From the NCBI GenBank assembly GCA_024710675.1, contig JANJUH010000127.1, positions 1-9,867 on the forward strand: a stretch of DNA of 9,867 nucleotides, in the 5' to 3' direction. This stretch comes from Lysobacterales bacterium. Lineage in GTDB: Bacteria; Pseudomonadota; Gammaproteobacteria; Xanthomonadales; SZUA-5. Below are positions 1 to 6,264 of the stretch, in pieces. Both the position numbers and the translations under genes were made by a program. The notes beneath the pieces were generated by a model that saw only the letters and a program-made list of their open reading frames with translations, was not told the DNA's origin and made no database searches. Every line of letters begins with the position of its first letter. Positions within the stretch are counted from its first letter, which is position 1.

Positions 1-50
1 GCATGCGTGATCCCCGCGAGCGGTTTTGCAGGGATTCTGGCATGGAGGGC

Positions 51-138
51 GGGACTCGGGACTCGTGACTCGGGACTCGGGACTCGGGACTCGGGACTCG
101 GGACTCGGGACTCGGGACTCGGGACTCGGGACTCGGGA
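51..138 (+). repeat. Heptamer tandem array, GGGACTC x12 plus partial
   Basis: Twelve consecutive 7-bp units run from 51 to 134, followed by a partial unit to 138. All are GGGACTC except the third (65-71), which reads GTGACTC. Because 7 is not a multiple of 3, each reading frame cycles through the same seven-residue pattern (GTRDSGL), so the open frames here are artefacts of the repeat. Similar GGGACTC-type arrays are, from general knowledge, common between genes in Lysobacterales. The near-perfect identity suggests recent expansion or homogenisation. No function is assigned. Confidence 0.95.
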
Positions 139-166
139 AGAGGATTGCCGCAGCGGCGTGCCGGAT

Positions 167-190
167 GTGGGTCGGGATTCATCCCGACGC
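167..190 (+). repeat. REP-like hairpin unit, copy 1
   Basis: A 24-bp unit begins with GTGG and contains a 7-bp stem GTCGGGA (171-177) pairing with TCCCGAC (182-188) across a TTCA loop. Copy 2 (214-237) is the same unit inverted, matching at 22 of 24 positions. The layout of a short GTGG/GTAG-type head followed by a palindrome resembles REP elements mobilised by TnpA-REP (RAYT) transposases. That family assignment is inference, and no RAYT gene is in the window. Confidence 0.75.
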
Positions 191-213
191 TTTTCGCAGG
201 GCCTCGGCCAGGA

Positions 214-237
214 GCGTCCGGATGAATCCGGACCCAC
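214..237 (-). repeat. REP-like hairpin unit, copy 2 (inverted)
   Basis: This is the inverted partner of copy 1, lying 23 bp away, so the pair has the layout of a BIME. Its own stem is GTCCGGA (216-222) with TCCGGAC (227-233) and a TGAA loop. Relative to copy 1, the fourth stem pair is swapped from G-C to C-G with both sides changed, so pairing is kept. The two copies can also pair with each other to form a longer hairpin across 167-237. Confidence 0.75.
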
Positions 238-255
238 CCGGGGCGCGGTGAGCCT

Positions 256-279
256 GTGGGTCGGCATTCATGCCGACGC
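256..279 (+). repeat. REP-like hairpin unit, copy 3
   Basis: This unit has the same orientation as copy 1 and the same GTGGG head. Its stem is GTCGGCA (260-266) with TGCCGAC (271-277) around a TTCA loop. The sixth stem pair is swapped from G-C in copy 1 to C-G here, again changed on both sides. Copy 3 lies 18 bp beyond copy 2 and just before the second heptamer array. Confidence 0.75.
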
Positions 280-285
280 TCATGC

Positions 286-341
286 CACTCACCACTCACC
301 ACTCACCACTTTCCACTCACCACTTTCCACATGCCACTTCC
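286..341 (+). repeat. Second heptamer array, CACTCAC/CACTTTC
   Basis: Eight consecutive 7-bp units can be laid out from 286: three CACTCAC, then CACTTTC, CACTCAC, CACTTTC and two degenerate units (CACATGC and CACTTCC). The sequence differs from GGGACTC but the period is identical. Read on the minus strand, the main unit is GTGAGTG. The array sits between the REP-like hairpins and the terminator of the receptor gene, and no function is known to me. Confidence 0.85.
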
Positions 342-354
342 GGCCTCCCCATAG

Positions 355-385
355 AAAAAACCCCTGCCGGACAAGCCGGCAGGGG
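355..385 (-). terminator. Rho-independent terminator of the receptor gene
   Basis: Read on the minus strand, a perfect 10-bp stem, CCCCTGCCGG with CCGGCAGGGG (positions 385-376 and 370-361), closes a 5-nt loop. It is followed directly by six T residues (complement of the A run at 355-360). It begins 31 nt after the receptor stop codon at 417-419. This is a textbook intrinsic terminator and marks the 3' end of the minus-strand gene block. Confidence 0.95.
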
Positions 386-416
386 CATGGAGGGTGCTGC
401 GCTGCTGGGGTTTGCT

Positions 417-3149
417 TCAGAACTTGTAGCTGGCACCCAGCAGGTAGGTGCGGCCGTACTCGTTGTAGGCGCGCGGGCGATCCGGGGTACCGGGGTCGCG
501 GAAGAACTCCTGGTACTCCTCGTTGGTCACGTTGAGCACCTGGAGCAGGACCTGCAGACCTTCGAGGCTGCCACCGAAATCGTAGCTGGCCTGGAAGTCG
601 ATGATGTCCTCGCCCTTGATGAAGCGCGTCTCGCGGTCGGCACCGAAGCCCTGGATCTCGCCGATGAAGGACGAGCGGCTGCGCTGGCTGACGCGGGTCG
701 AGAAGCCGGCCTTCTCGAAGTAGAAGGTCACATTCGACACGTAGCGCGACAGGCCCGGCAGCGGCTGGGTGCTGCCCGGTCCATTCGGACGCACGCTGCT
801 GCGGGTGTCCGAGTAGCTGCCGAGCATGCCGAAGCCTTCGAGCGAGTCGTGCAGGATCTCGAAGGGGACGCTCATCGCGAACTCGTAGCCGTTGATGGTG
901 CCGCCGTCGCCATTGGTCGGACGCGTGAAGCGACCGATCGTGGTCGGCGGGGCCGGCGCCGGCAGGCCGCTCAGGTCGAAGACCGAGAAGTCGAAGTCGA
1001 CGGTCTGGTCGTAGATGTAGTTGATCAGGTCCTTGTGGAAGACCGCGGCGCTCAGGTAGCCCTTGCCGTCGAGCAGGTAGTACTCGTAGGACACGTCATA
1101 GCTCTTCGCGCGCCACGGCTCCAGCTCGGGATTGCCGCCGCCACCGGAGTACTCGTTGCGCGTGCGATCGATGCCGAAGCCGTTGTTGGCGCGGAGCTGG
1201 TCCATGCGCGGACGGGCGAGCTGCTTGGCGGCACCGAGGCGCAGCGAATGGTCGTCGCCGAAGGAGAACACGAGGTTCAGGCTGGGCAGCAAATCGCCGT
1301 ATTCGGCACCGGCCTCGAAGGGCTGCGCCGCCGAGGCGTTGCCACCCGGCACCGCGAAGCCCTGCGAGCTCTGGTCGGCACGCTGGTACTGCACGCCGAT
1401 GTTGCCGCGCAGGCCGACCTCACCGATGTAGGTGTCGATGTTGGCCTTGGCGTACCAGGTGCTGACGTCTTCCTCGACTTCCCAGTCCTTGTTGAGGATG
1501 TCCTGGTTGATGTTGGTGCGCGGCGCGTAAACGCTGCGGAAGGCGCCCGGGACGTTGTAGCCGATGACGCCGGGGATGCCGGTCAGCGACAGGTTGCCGG
1601 GACCCTGCAGGAGGTTCGACGGCACCGCGATCGGCGCGCGGCCGTTGAGCAGGTCGAGGAAGGCCTCGGCCACCGCGCGGCTCTTCTCGCGACGGGTCCA
1701 GTTCACGCCGAAGTCGACGCTGGAGAGCAGGTCGTTCTCGAGGGCGCGGTTGAGGTCGAAGCGCGCGCTCTTCAGCTCGTCCTCGAACTCGGGGTACTTG
1801 ATGTAGCCGTCCTGGCCCCAGCCGCCCGGGTCACCCAGGCGAACCACCGACGGGTCGGCGTAGTTGCGGTTGAAGTCGAAGGAGGGCAGGCCGGTCGAGG
1901 GATTGATGCGGAAGTCCACGTTCGCCTGGGCCGGGATGCCGGCATAGGTCTCGAGGATCGACTCGCTGCGCTCGCCCTTCGACAGACTGAGGTCGAGCTT
2001 GGCGGTCCAGAAGTCCCCGAACTCGAGCTCGTGCTTGGTGCCGATCGCGAAGATGTCATCCTCGCGCTTGTTCTCGTCGTTGCGCAACACCGGGCCGTAG
2101 ACGCCGGCCGCACTGCCGCCGACCAGCAAGCCGTTGGCTACCGTCGGGTTGGTGATCGAGGCACCGGAGAATCCTAGGCCGAACTGCAGGCCGCGGGTGG
2201 TCTCGACGCGCTCGAACTGCGAGTAGTAGAGGTCGAGGTTGCCGCGGTAGTTGTCGCTGGGCTCCCACTCGACCACGGCCATCAGGCCGTCGCGGACGTT
2301 GGAGGTGGAGGTCGCCCAGGACTCGGAACCACCGAGCACCAGCACGTTGTCCTGGCCGGCGAAGCTGCCGGTCGAATAGCCCCAGGCGTTCCAGCGCTCG
2401 GCCTGGCCGGGCGAATCGAGGCGGGCAAAGCCGATCGCCACGCCGATGGTGTCGTCGGCGAACTGGTCGATGTAGGAGGCGCTGAAGCGGTAGCCGGTGT
2501 CGTCGTAGCCCGGGTTGACCTCACCCACCGAGTTCTTCTCGAAGCGGCCGTTGACGGCGATCACGCGCTCGCCGAAGGACAGCGGGCGCACGGTCTGCAG
2601 ATCGACGGTGCCGGAAATACCCTGTGCCACCATGCTGGCGTCCGGGGTCTTGTAGACGAGCACGCCACTCAGGAGCTCGGAGGGATACTGGTCGAATTCG
2701 ACGCCGCGGTTGTCGCCCGAGGAGACCTGCTCGCGACCGTTCAGCGTGGTCGTCGAGAAGTCGCCCGCGAGGCCGCGGATGCTGATCGTCGTGGCGCGAC
2801 CGGCGACACGCTGGGCAGCGAGGCCCGGCAGGCGCGAGATCGACTCGGCGATCGAGGTGTCGGGCAGCTTGCCGATGTCGACCGAGCTGATGACCTCGAC
2901 GATCGAGCTGGAATCGCGCTTGATGGCGGTCGCGGTCTCGACGGCGCGGCGGAAGCCGGTGACCTCGACGACATCCATCTCCTTGGCCTTCTGCTCGGCC
3001 TCGGCCTTGCGACGGGCTTCACGTTGGGCCGCGGTCTCGTCCTGCGCCGACGCCTCGCTTGCCGGCGTGTCCTGCGCCAGGACCTGGCCGGACATCATCA
3101 TCGACGCCGACGCGAGCGCCAGGAACAGCATGTTGCGCTTCAATTTCAT
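417..3149 (-). CDS. TonB-dependent receptor, Xanthomonas/Caulobacter type
   Basis: This is a 910-residue outer-membrane active transporter that would import a substrate using energy from TonB-ExbB-ExbD. I chose the ATG at 3149 because it starts a good signal peptide (residues 1-25, cleavage likely after VLA) and follows a GGAGGGGGAG ribosome site. A longer frame opening at a GTG at 3251 adds 34 residues with no signal character. A charged linker (about 43-57) leads to a TonB-box-like DVVEVTGFR (59-67). The plug follows, with KLPDTSIAESISRLPGL (94-110), SIRGL (123-127) and TLNGRE (135-140), then a long barrel ending in SYKF, whose terminal Phe is the usual barrel-assembly signal. Motifs and length fit the TIGR01782-type family, whose known members often take up plant or algal sugars. 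The substrate is not shown here. A separate promoter is likely, given the operator-like site at 3298-3311. The nearest gene upstream on this strand is the lipoprotein, 194 bp away. Confidence 0.95.
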   Translation of the reverse strand: MKLKRNMLFLALASASMMMSGQVLAQDTPASEASAQDETAAQREARRKAEAEQKAKEMDVVEVTGFRRAVETATAIKRDSSSIVEVISSVDIGKLPDTSIAESISRLPGLAAQRVAGRATTISIRGLAGDFSTTTLNGREQVSSGDNRGVEFDQYPSELLSGVLVYKTPDASMVAQGISGTVDLQTVRPLSFGERVIAVNGRFEKNSVGEVNPGYDDTGYRFSASYIDQFADDTIGVAIGFARLDSPGQAERWNAWGYSTGSFAGQDNVLVLGGSESWATSTSNVRDGLMAVVEWEPSDNYRGNLDLYYSQFERVETTRGLQFGLGFSGASITNPTVANGLLVGGSAAGVYGPVLRNDENKREDDIFAIGTKHELEFGDFWTAKLDLSLSKGERSESILETYAGIPAQANVDFRINPSTGLPSFDFNRNYADPSVVRLGDPGGWGQDGYIKYPEFEDELKSARFDLNRALENDLLSSVDFGVNWTRREKSRAVAEAFLDLLNGRAPIAVPSNLLQGPGNLSLTGIPGVIGYNVPGAFRSVYAPRTNINQDILNKDWEVEEDVSTWYAKANIDTYIGEVGLRGNIGVQYQRADQSSQGFAVPGGNASAAQPFEAGAEYGDLLPSLNLVFSFGDDHSLRLGAAKQLARPRMDQLRANNGFGIDRTRNEYSGGGGNPELEPWRAKSYDVSYEYYLLDGKGYLSAAVFHKDLINYIYDQTVDFDFSVFDLSGLPAPAPPTTIGRFTRPTNGDGGTINGYEFAMSVPFEILHDSLEGFGMLGSYSDTRSSVRPNGPGSTQPLPGLSRYVSNVTFYFEKAGFSTRVSQRSRSSFIGEIQGFGADRETRFIKGEDIIDFQASYDFGGSLEGLQVLLQVLNVTNEEYQEFFRDPGTPDRPRAYNEYGRTYLLGASYKF

Positions 3150-3297
3150 CTCCCCCTCCACGAATGGATGCTCATGAGTGTCTGTGGCCGTGCGCCGCTT
3201 CCACTCTTCGAACGGAGGGGTGAGCGACACCGTGTACCCCGCAGGGTGCACGACGGCGCGGTCATGCTATCGGAGTGAACAAACCATTAACGGGGCT

Positions 3298-3311
3298 TGT
3301 AAACGTATTCA
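3298..3311 (-). promoter_or_regulatory. LacI-type operator-like palindrome upstream of the receptor
   Basis: On the plus strand the site reads TGTAAACGTATTCA: TG and CA ends, a central CG, and 10 of 14 positions symmetric. It matches the general LacI/CcpA-type pattern TGWAANCGNTNWCA at every position but one (A where T is expected at position 10). It lies about 148 bp before the receptor start. On the minus strand it contains TTTACA (3303-3298), a five-of-six match to a -35 box, but no good -10 follows at 16-18 bp. Another weak -10-like TAGCAT lies at 3269-3264. Control of the receptor by a sugar-responsive LacI-family repressor is an inference. Confidence 0.5.
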
Positions 3312-3314
3312 TGT

Positions 3315-3355
3315 GAAGCCCGGAAAGCGCGCGGCGACGCGCTTCACGGGGCTTC
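3315..3355 (-). other. Nested hairpin over the lipoprotein stop codon
   Basis: An outer 7-bp stem, GAAGCCC (3315-3321) with GGGCTTC (3349-3355), encloses an inner perfect 7-bp stem, AAGCGCG (3325-3331) with CGCGCTT (3338-3344), around a 6-nt loop. It covers the stop codon of the lipoprotein gene (3344-3346). No T tract follows on the minus strand, so it is not a standard intrinsic terminator. It could stabilise the 3' end of the transcript or slow read-through into the receptor gene. Confidence 0.5.
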
Positions 3356-4609
3356 GACGACCGGGTTGAGGACCGGCGGCGAGGGTGGGAAGCCCGCATC
3401 GACCTCGAAGGAGCTGAGCGGATAGCGATCCGGGGCCGGCCGTGGCTGGCCGGAGTCGTCCAGCCATGCCACCTTCACCTCGGGGCCGCTGCCCACGCTG
3501 GCCTGCCAGACCGTCTCGCCGTCGATGCTGGCGATCGCCAGGCGCTCTGCCGGACGCCCCAGCGTTGCGGCTGCTGCCGCCAGCACCTGCCGCGCCTGCG
3601 CACTGCTCAAACGCCCGCGATCGATCAGCAGGTTGGCGGCGAGGAGCCCGGGATCCACCCGCAGGCTGGGCAACTCCTGGTAGCCATCGGCTTCCAGGAC
3701 CAGCAGGTAGAAGTCCTCACGATCGCTGGCACTGGCCAGCACGACGCGGCACGTGGCGGCATCGGCGGAGATCCGCAGCACCCGGCTACCCCGGTTGACG
3801 CCACGCACGGCCGGCAGGCATTGCTCCAGGCGTCGCTCCAGTGGCGAGAGTTCGAGGGCACCGGCGTCGGCTTCGAGCATTCCGGCACTCTCCATCAAGG
3901 CGCGCGACTCGAAAATCGCGCCCTTGTAGTTGTGGTCCTCGCGCAACTCGAAGCGGGTCAGTGCATAACGCTGCTGGGCCCAACCGTATTCCTCGCCTTC
4001 GAGTTCACGCTCGCCGTCGAAGATGACGACCGAGCTGTCGTAGGTTCCGGCGCCCTCGGAGCGGTCGGCCAGCGTCACGTAGACCAGGGCCCGCTCGAAG
4101 GGTGCCGGTATCCAGAGCACTTCGTACAACCAGTTCTCGTGGGCCTCCTCGGCAAACTTCGCGTGCGCGGCGGCCAGTCGTCCGGCGATGCGCTCGATCG
4201 GAAGTTCGGCCGCCGTGATGCCCGCTGCTTCGGCAGCCGGCCAGTCCGCGGGCCAGGCCACCTCGCCTTCGTGCACCCACCCCTGCTCCGAACGCCGCCA
4301 GTCGAAATGCCATCGGCCGCGATCCTCTCCGATCTCCGCCACTGCCGAGCAGATGTCCGCGACATTGGCGCTGAGCATCAGCAACCTTCCTGCGGGATTG
4401 CGCTGGCGCTGCTCGGCGAAGCAGTCGGCGGCATAGCGGGCCAGTCCGGTGACGGCATTTGCCGATTCGGCGTCCGCACTCATGGCGGGATCGTCGCCTG
4501 GCGGGATCGTGTCGGCCGTCTCCTGCGGCGAGTCCTGCGGACTGCAGCCACTGCCCAGGAACACCGCCAGCAGCAGCCACGACGGCCAGGATCGCTTCCT
4601 TGTCTTCAT
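3344..4609 (-). CDS. Uncharacterised lipoprotein with an internally duplicated Cys-pair domain
   Basis: I do not recognise the family of this 421-residue protein. The ATG at 4609 is preceded by GGAAGG (4620-4615) with good spacing. The N-terminus (MKTRKR, hydrophobic 11-18, then LGSGC) looks like a type II signal peptide with Cys22 lipidated, although Gly rather than Leu at -3 makes the lipobox imperfect. A Pro/Asp/Glu-rich linker (23-50) follows. Two segments resemble each other. Residues 58-225 carry Cys63/Cys87, LMLSANVADIC and, near the end, RYALTRFEL. Residues 257-405 carry Cys264/Cys287, LRISADAATC and RYPLSSFEV. Both have an Ala-rich helix after an L(P/L)I(E/D)R stretch (137-150 and 327-345). 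This suggests a tandem duplication, with one possible disulfide per copy in the periplasm. The gene is 61 bp downstream of the small membrane protein gene, so co-transcription is plausible. Confidence 0.85.
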   Translation of the reverse strand: MKTRKRSWPSWLLLAVFLGSGCSPQDSPQETADTIPPGDDPAMSADAESANAVTGLARYAADCFAEQRQRNPAGRLLMLSANVADICSAVAEIGEDRGRWHFDWRRSEQGWVHEGEVAWPADWPAAEAAGITAAELPIERIAGRLAAAHAKFAEEAHENWLYEVLWIPAPFERALVYVTLADRSEGAGTYDSSVVIFDGERELEGEEYGWAQQRYALTRFELREDHNYKGAIFESRALMESAGMLEADAGALELSPLERRLEQCLPAVRGVNRGSRVLRISADAATCRVVLASASDREDFYLLVLEADGYQELPSLRVDPGLLAANLLIDRGRLSSAQARQVLAAAAATLGRPAERLAIASIDGETVWQASVGSGPEVKVAWLDDSGQPRPAPDRYPLSSFEVDAGFPPSPPVLNPVVEAP

Positions 4610-4670
4610 GTCCGCCTTCCCGATGAGTGCAGGCGGGCCACGCTACACGCCGCGGCGCGCGGCGGCGAGA

Positions 4671-4970
4671 TCAGGCGGCGCGGGCGAGCACTTCGGGCGG
4701 GCGGGGCCGACGGCGGCGCGTCGCCGCCGCACTCCGTGGCCGCTGGCTCACCGGGCGCTCAGGCGCCGGCGCCACGCGGGCGGCAAAGAGCAGCACCGCC
4801 GGCATCAGCAGCCACCAGAACCAGGGTTGCGCGAACACGCCGAGCCAATCGACCAGGACGTCCGGCGCCAGCCAGGACAGCGCGCCGACGACCGCCCACA
4901 CGGGCAGCAGGCGATGCAGGTGCGGGGGCAGGAAGCCCAGACGCTCGCGGATCAGCTTCATGGCGGTCAT
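4671..4970 (-). CDS. Small two-helix membrane protein, unknown function
   Basis: This 99-residue protein matches nothing I can name. The ATG at 4970 has a GGAG seven bases upstream; a second ATG at 4961 (MKLIRER) is a possible alternative start. Two hydrophobic segments (about 22-38 and 51-67) are joined by a short loop containing PDVLVDW. The start is basic (KLIRER) and the tail is strongly basic, with RRRRPRPP near residues 85-92. By the positive-inside rule both ends would face the cytoplasm. The gene lies 150 bp downstream of the AEC transporter and 61 bp upstream of the lipoprotein gene, all on one strand. The tail is low in complexity, so the hydrophobic part is better supported than the C-terminal third. 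Confidence 0.65.
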   Translation of the reverse strand: MTAMKLIRERLGFLPPHLHRLLPVWAVVGALSWLAPDVLVDWLGVFAQPWFWWLLMPAVLLFAARVAPAPERPVSQRPRSAAATRRRRPRPPEVLARAA

Positions 4971-5120
4971 GGCGACACTCCGGTGGTCGGTGTGGAGCCC
5001 ACTCTTCGATCAGCCTGTCTCACGGACTGAGATCCAGCCCGGGGCCGACACCATCGCACGCGCCCGGTGAACCCGGCATGTGCCGGAGTGCACCATTTGG
5101 TGACAGCGTCGTCGCACGGT

Positions 5121-6017
5121 TCATCCGAGCCATCCGGCCAGCAATGGCAGCCAGAACAGCGCGATCAGGATGCCGTAGCCCACCAGCGCGCTGGCCAGCT
5201 CCGGCGCCAGGCGCGCGTTGGCGGCCAGCACTCCGGCGGTGATCATCGAAGGCATCGCCGATTGCAGCACGTTGACGGTGAGCACCTCACCGCTGGCGCC
5301 GGCCAGGCGCCCGATCAGGAAAGCAGCTGCCGGCAGGACGAGCATCTTGAGTGCGAGGCCGAACAAGGCCGGGATCGCGTAAGCACGCGGCGGCACGATC
5401 TGCAGTTGCAGGCCGACCGCGAACATCGCCACCGGGACCAGCATCGCCGCCAGGCGCTCGATCAACATCGTCAGCTCGGGCGGATGGGCGATCGGCAGCA
5501 GACCCAGGACCAGCGCCAGGAACGAGGGGAAGGTCAGCACCTTGCGCGCCACGCCGGCGACTGTCGGACGCTCGCCGCCCGCCATCAGCGCGATGACGAC
5601 GACACCGAAGCTCGACAGCAGCAGGAAGGAACCGAGCTGGTCGTAGATCACCGCATGCCGCAAGGCGCTGGCGCCGAGGGTCGCCTCGATCATCGGGTAA
5701 CCGAGGAAGGCGGTGTTGCCGAGCGCGCAACACACCAGCAGGCAGCCGACGACCGGCCGCGGCCAGCCGGACAACCGCGCCGCGCCCAGCACGGCGGCCA
5801 CCACCACGATGGCCAGCAACCATGGCGTCACGATCAGGACGAGCAGGCTGGTGTCCACGCGCACGCCGGAGACCGCTTTCAGCACCAGTGCCGGCAGCAG
5901 CAGCCAGATCACCAGCCGGTTCAGCACCTCGGCGGCGTTGTCGGGCAGCAGGCGCGCCAGCGCGAAGGCCTTGCCGAGGCCGAGCATCACCAGCACCAGC
6001 AGCAGGGCTTCGCTCAT
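5121..6017 (-). CDS. AEC-family (auxin efflux carrier-like) transporter
   Basis: This 298-residue inner-membrane protein has about ten hydrophobic segments and fits the Mem_trans/AEC family in length and layout. Recognisable stretches are NRLVIWLLLPALVL (33-46), CALGNTAFLGYPMI (97-110) with the family GNTxFLGxP signature, YDQLGSF (125-131), and LQSAMPSMITAGVLA (251-265) in the second half, mirroring the first-half signature as expected of the inverted-repeat fold. Bacterial members export or take up carboxylates such as malate or malonate, but nothing here fixes the substrate. The ATG at 6017 has no clear Shine-Dalgarno sequence (GTCGGGCCCC precedes it). No better upstream start was found in frame, so initiation may be weak or leaderless. 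The gene is divergent from the beta-helix gene and first in the minus-strand block. Confidence 0.93.
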   Translation of the reverse strand: MSEALLLVLVMLGLGKAFALARLLPDNAAEVLNRLVIWLLLPALVLKAVSGVRVDTSLLVLIVTPWLLAIVVVAAVLGAARLSGWPRPVVGCLLVCCALGNTAFLGYPMIEATLGASALRHAVIYDQLGSFLLLSSFGVVVIALMAGGERPTVAGVARKVLTFPSFLALVLGLLPIAHPPELTMLIERLAAMLVPVAMFAVGLQLQIVPPRAYAIPALFGLALKMLVLPAAAFLIGRLAGASGEVLTVNVLQSAMPSMITAGVLAANARLAPELASALVGYGILIALFWLPLLAGWLG

Positions 6018-6094
6018 GGGGCCCGACGGCGAGTGGCGTACGGTCGGGACGCGAGTCCTCGGCAGGGCTCGAAGGCTTCATTGCACCCGTCTGC

Positions 6095-6121
6095 GGGGAG
6101 GCGGGGCAGGGGGCAGGGGGG
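6095..6121 (+). repeat. G-quadruplex-like tract, plus strand
   Basis: Four runs of four to six G occur at 6095-6098, 6103-6106, 6109-6113 and 6116-6121, with loops of 4, 2 and 2 nt. This satisfies a stringent G4 pattern. Its 6109-6119 segment is perfectly complementary to 6161-6171, so the tract can alternatively pair with the C-rich tract downstream. Confidence 0.8.
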
Positions 6122-6160
6122 CACGCTCGGGCCACGCACCAACCAAGACGCACATCTTGT

Positions 6161-6185
6161 CCCCTGCCCCCTTTCCCCTTTCCCC
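6161..6185 (-). repeat. G-quadruplex-like tract, minus strand
   Basis: Four C runs on the plus strand (6161-6164, 6167-6171, 6175-6178, 6182-6185) give four G runs on the minus strand with loops of 3, 3 and 2 nt. The tract lies 39 bp from the plus-strand G tract and faces the other way. Such runs are seen as dispersed intergenic repeats in related genomes, which is general knowledge and not a search result. Confidence 0.8.
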
Positions 6186-6229
6186 GGTCCGGATCGCCCA
6201 GCCGCATGTCCTTTCGGCGCGGTACCCGC

Positions 6230-6264
6230 GTCACCCGGGTCCCGGGTCCCGGGGCCCGAGTCCC
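6230..6264 (-). repeat. Degenerate inverted heptamer array related to GGGACTC
   Basis: Read on the minus strand from 6264, five 7-bp units follow in register: GGGACTC, GGGCCCC, GGGACCC, GGGACCC and GGGTGAC. The first is identical to the unit of the 51-138 array, but the array points the other way. The divergence suggests an older copy. Confidence 0.75.

Larger units (their letters stand above)
1..416. other. Gene-free repeat-rich intergenic region
   Basis: No credible coding region is seen here. The open frames are built from the repeats and share no start signal or codon pattern with the neighbouring genes. The stretch holds a GGGACTC array (51-138), three REP-like hairpins (167-279), a second 7-bp array (286-341) and a minus-strand terminator (355-385). 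Positions 1-50 show nothing I recognise and may be the edge of the next intergenic or genic unit to the left. Confidence 0.8.

Noticed and set aside
51..341. CRISPR array
   Set aside because: The repeats are 7-bp tandem units or short hairpins without regular unique spacers, and no cas gene is present.
7..535. Open frames of 72 and 169 codons over the left repeats
   Set aside because: They are made of the GGGACTC array and other repeats, end inside or opposite the receptor gene, and show no ribosome site or family match.
270..2177. 635-codon plus-strand frame opposite the receptor gene
   Set aside because: It is antisense to a well-supported receptor and has the Val/Ala/Glu/Arg-rich composition typical of high-GC antisense frames.
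3150..3251. Upstream extension of the receptor to a GTG at 3251
   Set aside because: The extra 34 residues lack signal character and would bury the real signal peptide; the ribosome site is at the ATG at 3149.
5073..5086. CCGGCA/TGCCGG palindrome between the AEC and small membrane protein genes
   Set aside because: A 6-bp GC-rich palindrome with a 2-bp gap and no T tract is too short to call an operator or terminator in such GC-rich DNA.
3821..5242. 473-codon plus-strand frame
   Set aside because: It lies opposite the lipoprotein and small membrane protein genes, becomes low-complexity Arg/Ala/Pro, and has no recognisable domain.
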